Positions 1 through 6,120 of a stretch of DNA of 6,388 nt are shown one piece after another (within the stretch, counting starts at the first letter, position 1; each line of letters starts with the position of its first letter). Below the pieces are notes generated by a model. The model did no database searches. It was not told where the DNA came from and worked only from the letters and a program-made list of their open reading frames with translations. Made by a program: the position numbers and the translations under genes. This DNA comes from Candidatus Dependentiae bacterium (GTDB lineage: Bacteria > Babelota > Babeliae > Babelales > UASB340), in the NCBI GenBank assembly GCA_018897535.1, contig JAHIKO010000018.1, positions 1 through 6,388 on the forward strand, given 5' to 3'.

Positions 1-443
1 AAAATATAGATAAAAAAGGTATTATAATAGGGACGATGCGAATAACAGAACAAATTGACGCATTACAAACTCTTTGTATAGATGTAAAACAATATCTGAT
101 TGTTCCAAGAATATTTGCATCAACTATTATAATACCTTTTTTATCTATATTTTGCTCACTTTGTGGAATACTTGCCGGTTATTTTATGTCCGTTTATGTT
201 CTTGGCATTAGTTCTGAAATGTATACAGAGGCAATCAAAGAAAGTGTAGTATTCTCCGATATAACAAATGGCATAATTAAAGCAGTATTTTTTGGCTTAC
301 TTCTTTCGCTGGTGAGTACTTATAAAGGCTACACAACAACCGGAGGAGCTAAAGGCGTTGGTATTTCAACCACACAAAGCGTTGTTCTTGCAAACGTTAT
401 AATATTTATTGCAGATTATATATTAACAGCGCTTATGTTTTAA
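1..443 (+). CDS. mlaE: MlaE-family ABC transporter permease, 5'-truncated by the window edge
   Basis: This is the C-terminal part of an MlaE/YrbE-type permease, the integral inner-membrane subunit of MCE (Mla) phospholipid transporters. The frame is open from base 3, giving 146 visible residues; the family is usually about 260 residues, so about 110 are missing upstream. The ATG at 36 is not the start: it encodes the Met inside the conserved family motif G-T-M-x-(I/V)-T-E-Q-I-D-A-L, which continues from residues encoded before it. Downstream come the typical Y-L-x-V-P-R segment, several hydrophobic membrane spans, the S-x-Y-K-G-x-x-x-x-G-G-A-x-G-V-G cytoplasmic loop and a terminal span ending T-A-L-M-F. 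It ends 10 nt before mlaF, consistent with one operon. Family assignment is firm; the transported lipid and direction cannot be read from sequence. Confidence 0.93.
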   Translation, partial: NIDKKGIIIGTMRITEQIDALQTLCIDVKQYLIVPRIFASTIIIPFLSIFCSLCGILAGYFMSVYVLGISSEMYTEAIKESVVFSDITNGIIKAVFFGLLLSLVSTYKGYTTTGGAKGVGISTTQSVVLANVIIFIADYILTALMF

Positions 444-453
444 TGGTGAAAAT

Positions 454-1200
454 ATGATAGAAATAAAAAATTTAACAAAATCATTTGGCGATAAAAAAAT
501 AACAAGAGGGCTTGATCTCACTATCAAAAATAATGATTTTTTAGCCATCATTGGTAGATCAGGTGAGGGAAAATCTGTCCTACTAAAACAAATAATAGGG
601 CTAATAAAACCTGATGCAGGCGAAATTATAATAGATGGCCAAAATATTTCTAAATTAACAAAAATAGAATTACAAGAAGTTTACAAAAAATGCGGTTATG
701 TTTTTCAGTTTGCAGCCTTATTGGACTCTCTAAATGTATTTGAAAATATAGGTATAACATTACTTGAAAATGACTATTCGCAAGATCAAGTTTTACCTGA
801 AGTAATTAGAAGATTAAAAAGTGTGGGTTTGGGTGAAGATGTTTTGTATAAATATCCTGCTGAGCTTTCAGGCGGCATGAAAAAAAGAGTTGGACTGGCA
901 AGAACACTAATGCTTAGCCCTCAAATACTGATTTATGATGAACCAACTACAGGCCTGGATCCAATTACTGTAAAACTTATTCATGAATTGATTAAAAAAA
1001 CACATGAAGATCTAAATGCAACCACAATTGTCATATCTCATGATATTGAAATATTTAAATATGCAAAAACGGTTGCAATGTTGCATGAGGGGAAAATAAT
1101 TTATACAGGACCTACTGAAAATATTTGGGATTGTCAAAATCCATATATTTATCAATTTATACGCGGCTTGGAAGAAGGACCAATTACAAAGGTATATTAG
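454..1200 (+). CDS. mlaF: MlaF-type ABC transporter ATPase (phospholipid/MCE transport)
   Basis: This is the cytoplasmic ATPase partner of MlaE, powering lipid movement between inner and outer membranes. All nucleotide-binding motifs are intact over 248 residues: Walker A GRSGEGKS (34-41), Q-loop Gln85, signature LSGGMKKR (138-145), Walker B ILIYDEP (158-164, catalytic Glu163), D-loop GLDP (167-170) and switch His196. MlaF-specific traits are the stretch after the Q-loop (F-A-A-L-L-D-S-L-N-V-F-E-N) and the C-terminal Q-F-I-R-G-L-E-E-G-P, which resembles the family's Q-F-x-x-G-x-x-x-G-P tail. Length is normal for the family. The start has a weak GGTGA ribosome site at 445-449. It follows mlaE by 10 nt and precedes the response regulator by 1 nt. 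No MCE-domain (MlaD) gene is visible, so it must lie outside the window. Confidence 0.95.
   Translation: MIEIKNLTKSFGDKKITRGLDLTIKNNDFLAIIGRSGEGKSVLLKQIIGLIKPDAGEIIIDGQNISKLTKIELQEVYKKCGYVFQFAALLDSLNVFENIGITLLENDYSQDQVLPEVIRRLKSVGLGEDVLYKYPAELSGGMKKRVGLARTLMLSPQILIYDEPTTGLDPITVKLIHELIKKTHEDLNATTIVISHDIEIFKYAKTVAMLHEGKIIYTGPTENIWDCQNPYIYQFIRGLEEGPITKVY
1188..1192 (+). promoter_or_regulatory. Ribosome binding site of the response regulator, inside mlaF
   Basis: AAAGG lies 9 nt before the ATG at 1202 and is contained in the last codons of mlaF. It supports the start chosen for the regulator and implies that the regulator is translated from the mlaF transcript, since only one base separates the two genes. 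Confidence 0.55.
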
Positions 1201-1201
1201 C

Positions 1202-2557
1202 ATGAACAATGATCCACTAATACTTGTTATTGATGATGAACAGCCAATATTAAAAAGCTTAAATGATATTTTATCTGATGAAGGTTATCAAGTTGAAACG
1301 CTTAATGACGGCAATAAAAGTATTGATCTAATAGGAAAACTTATTCCCGATTTGGTATTATTGGATATTTTTATGCCCAATTGCAATGGAATAAAAACAT
1401 TGGAACAAATTAAAAAAGAATATCCAAATATAAATGTTATTATGATTTCAGGATTTGGAAATATATCCATAGCAATTGAATGTCTTAAAAAGGGAGCTCT
1501 GGATTTTATAGAAAAGCCTCTAAACTTGGACGAAATTTTAACTAAAATAAAATTTTTAAATAATAAAAAAAATATCGATCAAACAAATTTAAATTTAGAA
1601 AATTCAAGTATCAATACAAATCCAAAAATAATTGGCCAAAGCTATCTATTTTTAGAGCTTGTGCAACAAATAAATCAAATTAAAGATCTTTTATATCCTC
1701 TATTAATTTATGGAGAACATGGAACAGGAAAAAGTTTATTTGTTGAATATTTACACAAAAATAGTATTTTCAAAAACGCTGATTTAATTACCATAAATTG
1801 TTCAAGTTTTAACAATAAAGAAATTACAGATATTATAAATAATTTTTACAAAACAAAAGACCCGCATCCTGCGTCTGTCATCCCGGACTTGATCCGGGAT
1901 CCAGTCCTCAATAATAACTCAATTTTATACATAAAACACATAAATAAACTAAGTCCTGAAAATCAAAATTTGTTATTAAAGTACTTGGAGCAAAATAAAA
2001 ATAGTCAAAAGAAACTAATAGCTTCAAGTCTTGAAGACTTGTACTTTCTAGTAAAAAACAACCTATTTAATGGAGCACTTTTTCACTTATTGAATATAAC
2101 GCCCATAGAAGTACCTTCATTAAATAAAAGACGCTATGATATACCATTGTTATGCGATTATTTTTTAAAAGAAAATAACAATACAAATAATAAATCAATA
2201 ATATTTGATACAAAAGCAATAAGAATATTAAGAAATCATGATTGGACAGGTAACGTTACAGAGCTCAAAAATTTAATTTCATATATCGTAAAAGCAACAA
2301 AAGAAAATGATAAAATTATTGATGATTTGGATTTAACAAAATATATAGAAGAAAAAAAATTAGATTTTATAGAAGAACAAACATTTACAAAATTTAACTC
2401 ACTGAAAGAAGCAACAAATAGTTTTGAAAAAAAATATTTATTTTATTTACTTAAAAAAAACATGTACGATATAAAACAGACAGCAAATATTTTAAATATG
2501 TCAGTAATACAACTTAAAGAAAAAATACAAAAATTAAATTTAGTTATTAAGAGTTAA
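1202..2557 (+). CDS. NtrX-like response regulator with degenerate AAA+ domain
   Basis: A 451-residue protein with NtrC/NtrX architecture. The REC domain (about 6-120) has the acidic pair Asp11-Asp12, phosphoacceptor Asp55 in LVLLDIFMP, switch Ser83 and Lys105; M-I-S-G-x-G-N-I followed by D-F-I-E-K-P is typical of NtrX. The central AAA+ domain (about 142-370) keeps Walker A GEHGTGKS (171-178). It lacks the GAFTGA sigma-54 loop. The Walker B acidic pair is replaced (LYIKHI, 242-247), the two arginine-finger positions are Asn290 and Leu296, and the sensor II position in WTGNVTEL (348-355) is Thr353. The C-terminus (about 400-448) is Fis-like with a helix-turn-helix near 423-447. By inference it is a phosphorylatable DNA-binding regulator that cannot activate sigma-54 by ATP hydrolysis. 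A GC-rich palindromic repeat encodes about residues 220-236. No sensor kinase gene is in view. Targets are unknown. Confidence 0.87.
   Translation: MNNDPLILVIDDEQPILKSLNDILSDEGYQVETLNDGNKSIDLIGKLIPDLVLLDIFMPNCNGIKTLEQIKKEYPNINVIMISGFGNISIAIECLKKGALDFIEKPLNLDEILTKIKFLNNKKNIDQTNLNLENSSINTNPKIIGQSYLFLELVQQINQIKDLLYPLLIYGEHGTGKSLFVEYLHKNSIFKNADLITINCSSFNNKEITDIINNFYKTKDPHPASVIPDLIRDPVLNNNSILYIKHINKLSPENQNLLLKYLEQNKNSQKKLIASSLEDLYFLVKNNLFNGALFHLLNITPIEVPSLNKRRYDIPLLCDYFLKENNNTNNKSIIFDTKAIRILRNHDWTGNVTELKNLISYIVKATKENDKIIDDLDLTKYIEEKKLDFIEEQTFTKFNSLKEATNSFEKKYLFYLLKKNMYDIKQTANILNMSVIQLKEKIQKLNLVIKS
1861..1908 (+). repeat. GC-rich palindromic repeat element inserted in frame in a coding region
   Basis: This stretch is about 62 % GC (30 of 48 bases) inside a strongly AT-rich gene. 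Its core is a perfect stem: ATCCCGGA (1880-1887), loop CTTGA, TCCGGGAT (1893-1900), with an outer CTG/CAG pairing across a small bulge. A second small hairpin, CGCA-TCC-TGCG, lies just upstream at 1863-1873. Read in frame it gives P-H-P-A-S-V-I-P-D-L-I-R-D-P-V-L with no stop. The core resembles a GTCATCCCGGA...TCCGGGATC repeat I recall as common in alphaproteobacterial genomes and, in behaviour, the Rickettsia palindromic elements that insert within reading frames. Relation to either is inference. No clear target-site duplication is visible and the exact boundaries are uncertain by a few bases. Confidence 0.75.
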
Positions 2558-2601
2558 TAATATTATTTAAAAAAACAAAAAATAGCGACTCTATAAATTA
2601 C

Positions 2602-2631
2602 TTGACAAAATATGAATGAGAAAATTATTTT
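2602..2631 (+). promoter_or_regulatory. Candidate sigma-70 promoter for the gspC-gspD operon
   Basis: A perfect -35 box TTGACA (2602-2607) is followed after 18 bp by TATTTT (2626-2631), which matches four of six bases of TATAAT. Transcription would start around 2637-2640, leaving a short leader before the gspC start at 2659. The -35 is strong; the -10 is only fair, and AT-rich DNA makes chance -10 matches common. Confidence 0.5.
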
Positions 2632-2636
2632 CATTC
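2614..2636 (+). promoter_or_regulatory. Inverted repeat overlapping the candidate -10 (operator or weak terminator)
   Basis: GAATGAGAA (2614-2622) pairs with TTTTCATTC (2628-2636) over nine positions with one G-T wobble and a 5-nt loop. It lies between and across the -35 and -10 candidates, which fits a dimeric repressor or regulator site. It could instead be a weak terminator for the upstream operon, but it is AT-rich and only followed by TTTC, so that reading is weaker. Confidence 0.4.
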
Positions 2637-2642
2637 TTTCAA

Positions 2643-2649
2643 GAAGGGT
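2643..2649 (+). promoter_or_regulatory. Ribosome binding site of the GspC-like gene
   Basis: The purine-rich GAAGGGT, continuing into GA, lies about 10 nt before the ATG at 2659 and is the best Shine-Dalgarno-like match ahead of this gene. It supports the chosen start, which is followed at once by the expected membrane anchor. Confidence 0.5.
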
Positions 2650-2658
2650 GATTTAGTT

Positions 2659-3780
2659 ATGAAGCAACCACTATGGATTTTAAATAGTTCGCTTTTAATT
2701 ATTTTTATATTTTCAGTACTTTTAAATTTATTCTTAAAACAGGATGTTCCTGTCTTAAGAATGCCTACAGCAAAAACAGAAGAAAAGAAAATTGATAAAA
2801 AATTAGAACCCGAACACATATATCAATTCGATATTTTTGATACATATTCCCAAACATCAATACCGGAACCGGTAAAAAAAGAGCTTATTACGCCAATTCC
2901 GGAATATATACCACATCAAATAATTCCGATTCCCGAGCCTGAAAAACAAACGTTTGTGGATACTTTAAATTTAAAATTAAGTGGCATAATAGCAACAGAA
3001 AATGAAGAAAAAAGTGCAGCCATGATTTTGGACGAATCAAATCGAGAAAAGGTTTATCATCTTGGCGATATGGTTAAAGATGGACAAATAATAAAAATAT
3101 CAAAAAATAAAATTATTCTTTTACGCGTAAATGGACAACAAGAAGCGTATCTTTTAAGACCCGAAGGCATATATCAAAAAGTAGTTCCGGAGAAATGGAA
3201 TAATATCATAAACAAAACAAATGCAACAAATTTTATTGTAGATCCAAAGTTATTTGCAGAAAATATAGGCTCTTTAGGACAGGCTATGGAAAAATTTTCC
3301 ATGCTTCCTGCATATGAAAATGGAAAAATAATAGGAATAAGAATAGGAAAAATTGAAAATGAAGAACTTTTAAATAATTTAGGAGTTTTAAAAGACGATA
3401 TAATTTTAAACATAAATGGAATAACAACTGCAAATGAAAAAGATAGAATTAAAGCTTTTGATAAAATTTTGGATTCAAAAATTGGTGATTTAATAAAAAT
3501 AAATTTAAATAGAAATGGCGATTTGGTAACATTGAATTATAATTTACAAAAAATAGAAAAACCTAAAAAAATATTTTTTATAGATCCGGCACAAGCTCCG
3601 GTAGAACCAACAAAACCGGAAACAGAATTAAAAATGAGCCCGGATCAAGAACGAGAAGCTCAACTAAGAAAATTTGAAGAAGAACATAAAACGCCAAAAC
3701 AGGAAGATATAATTTCAGAAATAAGAAAGCGAATTTTAGAGAGCATGCAATCACGATCACAGGAAAGAAGGATCAGGTAG
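2659..3780 (+). CDS. gspC: GspC-like type II secretion inner-membrane protein with PDZ domain
   Basis: This fits GspC, the inner-membrane clamp protein that contacts the N-terminal domains of the GspD secretin. Residues 1-6 are cytoplasmic and 7-27 form one membrane anchor. A proline- and glutamate-rich linker (about 65-97, with IPEP-like repeats) leads to the HR domain (about 103-168: L-N-L-K-L-S-G-I-I-A then the Y-H-L-G-D motif and a beta-rich end). A PDZ-like domain follows (about 215-298, with L-G-V-L-x-D-D-I-I-L-N-I-N-G). At 373 residues it is longer than typical GspC (about 270-300). The excess is a highly charged Glu/Lys/Arg tail (about 300-373), with Pro/Glu-rich sequence first and likely helix after 327. 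gspD follows 24 nt downstream. Overall similarity is by domain order rather than strong identity, so the symbol is functional. Confidence 0.82.
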   Translation: MKQPLWILNSSLLIIFIFSVLLNLFLKQDVPVLRMPTAKTEEKKIDKKLEPEHIYQFDIFDTYSQTSIPEPVKKELITPIPEYIPHQIIPIPEPEKQTFVDTLNLKLSGIIATENEEKSAAMILDESNREKVYHLGDMVKDGQIIKISKNKIILLRVNGQQEAYLLRPEGIYQKVVPEKWNNIINKTNATNFIVDPKLFAENIGSLGQAMEKFSMLPAYENGKIIGIRIGKIENEELLNNLGVLKDDIILNINGITTANEKDRIKAFDKILDSKIGDLIKINLNRNGDLVTLNYNLQKIEKPKKIFFIDPAQAPVEPTKPETELKMSPDQEREAQLRKFEEEHKTPKQEDIISEIRKRILESMQSRSQERRIR

Positions 3781-3804
3781 TATAAATTAATAAATGGAAT
3801 AAAT

Positions 3805-6120
3805 ATGAACAATAAAAAATTATTTTTAATATTATTACTCTCGACCACAAGTCTAATTTATACAAAAGAATTGGAAAATGCAGAAATTTTATCAACTGAA
3901 AATCCTATACAAGATAACACAGCCGATCAAAATCTCACGGAAATAAAAAAACTTGAAAAGCAAGCATCAAAAAATTCTGAAGCTGTAACAGAAGAAAAAA
4001 ATATTTATTTAAATTTTGAAAATGCAGAACTTTCAAATTTTATAAATTATATTTCTGAAATTAAAAAAATAAATCTTGTTCCGGATAAAGCCTTGGAAGG
4101 TGTTAAAATTTCTTTAACAATTAGAGAACCTTTAACCGTTGACAAAGCTTGGGATGTATTTCTTACAGTTTTGGAAATGTCTAATTTCAGTATAATAAAA
4201 AATGGCGATGTACATGTAATTGTTCCACGTAATACTCGAACAAAACAACCATTACCTGCATATATCAATGTTCCGGTAGATTCACTTCCGGATAGGGATG
4301 AAAATATTCGTTATGTAACATTTTTAGAAAATATAGATGTAGGAAGCATTCAAGGCTTACTTGATGGAATGTTAAGCCCTGAACATTCACTAATACCATA
4401 TCCGGATGTTAACGGATTTATAATAGTCGACAAATCATACAATATAAAAGCTGCAATGAAAGTTATATTGGCTTTAGATCAAACAGGACTTAAAGAAGCC
4501 GTATATGTTTTAAAACTAAAAAGAGTAAATGCCATAGATGTTAAAAAATTATTTGAAGAGGGTGGCTTACTTGGAAAATCCGAAGGCCTAAGTCCACTTG
4601 CCAGACTTTTAGGTAAACAAGCCGAATCAAATTTACAATATTTTTCTTCAACAACTAAAATTATTGCCGAAGAAAGAACAAACTCTTTAATTTTATTGGG
4701 AACAAAAAATTCTGTAGATAAAATTGTAGAATTTATTGTCAATCATATTGATACGGAACTTAGAGAAGTTACATCGCCTTTACATATTTATGAATTACAA
4801 AATACCGATGCAGAACAAATTAAAACAATACTTGAAAAAGTAACCGATGTTTCTATTTTGGGTGAACAGGCTCAAAAATATGGTGCGGTAAGAGATGGCG
4901 TAAAATATTTTAAAGCAATGAATTTTGCCGTAGATAAAGATGGTAATAGATTAGTTGTTTCATCAACAGATAAACAAGATTGGCAGCTATTGGAAAAAAC
5001 TATAAAAGATTTGGATAAACCCCAACCTCAAGTTGCAATTGAAACAATGTTTGTAACGATAAGCGCCGAAGATAATAAATTTTTGGGTGGGGCTATAAGA
5101 AATAAAAAATCCGGACAAATTGGAAAACATATTAATTTTCAATCGCCAAATGAAACCGGCGTAATGGTGACAGCAGATACCCCTGATTCCGGCTATAAAA
5201 ATCTTCTTGGAAATATGATAAATGCAGTTACCGATGCATTAGGATCAACAATCTTAACATTTGGTCCCGATACAAATATTTGGGGAGCATTTAAGGCCTT
5301 AAGTTATCAAACCGGAACAAGTGTATTGACTCAACCATTTATAACTGTATCAAATAAGGTAACCGGCAACATAAATTATGGTGAAAAAATATATATAACA
5401 AAAGAAGAAATAATGGGAAGCACTTCAGTATCAAAACAACCTGATGAAGCAAAAACAGATATAAAAATAACGCCACAAATAAATATAGACGGAATGGTAA
5501 GGTTACATATAGAAATTACTATTGATGATTTTATAGATAAAACAGGAAGTCATGATAAAAAATCTGTAACTACAGATGTTACCGTCGCAAACGGACAGGT
5601 AATTGCACTTGGTGGTTTTATAAAAAATGAAATGTCCGATAATTTTATTAAAACTCCAATTTTGGGTGATATTCCAATTTTGGGATGGTTCTTTAAGCAA
5701 AAAAGTAAAGATCTTGTCAAAAAACATATTTTTATTTTTATATCTCCTACAATAATAAAACCAAGAGGCACTCCTGGCACAAATCATTATGCAAAAATGA
5801 AATTGGAGCAAGCTAGAAAATCTGTAGATGAAGTCACCGATTCCGGCGACATAAAAGATCCTATAGATACATGGTTTTTTACAGAAAAAGGTAAAAAATA
5901 TTCAAATAAAATTGTAGATTTTGCAAATGGAAAACATCAACCAACAACAGTAGATATAAAAAATGATCCATACTATAGATCAAATACTGAAAGAACCGAT
6001 GATATCGACGCATATCAAAATAATGTTAAAGAAGCAAAAAAAGAATCCAATATAATTGCTTTAAATAAATCACAAAAAAATCGCTTTAATTTAAAATCGA
6101 GAAAGGGCTTAGAATGCTAA
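3805..6120 (+). CDS. gspD: GspD type II secretion outer-membrane secretin
   Basis: This forms the multimeric outer-membrane channel of the T2SS. Its 771 residues start with a Sec signal peptide (1-20, KK then a hydrophobic core; no lipobox Cys). A charged linker rich in Glu, Lys and Asn (about 21-65) follows. Next are N0 (about 67-140), N1 (about 165-228), N2 (about 229-318, with a loop around 252-278) and N3 (about 322-406). The secretin barrel domain spans about 407-655 and ends in the hallmark T-P-I-L-G-D-I-P-I-L-G-W-F-F-K (617-631) and H-I-F-I-F-I-S-P. A hydrophilic tail of about 116 residues follows and finishes in Cys771. Four N-domains including N0 favour GspD over PilQ, and the upstream GspC supports this. 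The ribosome site is weak (GGA at 3796-3798). The last 7 nt overlap the next gene, indicating translational coupling. Confidence 0.95.
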   Translation: MNNKKLFLILLLSTTSLIYTKELENAEILSTENPIQDNTADQNLTEIKKLEKQASKNSEAVTEEKNIYLNFENAELSNFINYISEIKKINLVPDKALEGVKISLTIREPLTVDKAWDVFLTVLEMSNFSIIKNGDVHVIVPRNTRTKQPLPAYINVPVDSLPDRDENIRYVTFLENIDVGSIQGLLDGMLSPEHSLIPYPDVNGFIIVDKSYNIKAAMKVILALDQTGLKEAVYVLKLKRVNAIDVKKLFEEGGLLGKSEGLSPLARLLGKQAESNLQYFSSTTKIIAEERTNSLILLGTKNSVDKIVEFIVNHIDTELREVTSPLHIYELQNTDAEQIKTILEKVTDVSILGEQAQKYGAVRDGVKYFKAMNFAVDKDGNRLVVSSTDKQDWQLLEKTIKDLDKPQPQVAIETMFVTISAEDNKFLGGAIRNKKSGQIGKHINFQSPNETGVMVTADTPDSGYKNLLGNMINAVTDALGSTILTFGPDTNIWGAFKALSYQTGTSVLTQPFITVSNKVTGNINYGEKIYITKEEIMGSTSVSKQPDEAKTDIKITPQINIDGMVRLHIEITIDDFIDKTGSHDKKSVTTDVTVANGQVIALGGFIKNEMSDNFIKTPILGDIPILGWFFKQKSKDLVKKHIFIFISPTIIKPRGTPGTNHYAKMKLEQARKSVDEVTDSGDIKDPIDTWFFTEKGKKYSNKIVDFANGKHQPTTVDIKNDPYYRSNTERTDDIDAYQNNVKEAKKESNIIALNKSQKNRFNLKSRKGLEC
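6102..6107 (+). promoter_or_regulatory. Ribosome binding site of the GspL/PilM-like gene, inside gspD
   Basis: AAAGGG inside the end of gspD lies 6 nt before the ATG at 6114. It fixes the start of the following gene and supports translational coupling across the 7-nt overlap. Confidence 0.6.

Larger units (their letters stand above)
2558..2658 (+). other. Intergenic region between the regulator and the T2SS operon
   Basis: This is the only sizeable non-coding gap in the window, 101 bp and very AT-rich. Its first 40 bases hold A-runs without a convincing terminator. The second half carries the promoter-like boxes, inverted repeat and ribosome binding site listed separately. It marks the likely boundary between the mla-regulator operon and the secretion operon. 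Confidence 0.7.

Noticed and set aside
36..443. A 135-residue protein starting at the ATG at 36
   Set aside because: The ATG lies inside the conserved MlaE motif and the frame is open upstream to the window edge, so it is an internal Met of a truncated gene.
2554..2570. AATAAT-ATTATT palindrome just after the regulator stop as a terminator
   Set aside because: It has no loop, is entirely A/T and lacks a following T-run, so it is expected by chance in DNA of this composition.
2861..2874. Perfect inverted repeat TACCGG-AA-CCGGTA followed by an A-run, resembling a terminator
   Set aside because: The loop is only 2 nt, it lies inside the Pro/Glu-rich linker of the GspC-like gene and it encodes an expected I-P-E-P-V; probably chance.
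3639..3649. CCCGGATCAAG matches 11 bases of the reverse strand of the palindromic repeat
   Set aside because: The match stops there, no stem is formed and it encodes ordinary tail residues; too short to call a second copy.
5503..5811. Antisense open frames opposite gspD (102 and 76 codons)
   Set aside because: They are reverse-strand shadows of a well-supported secretin gene, with no ribosome site or recognisable domain.
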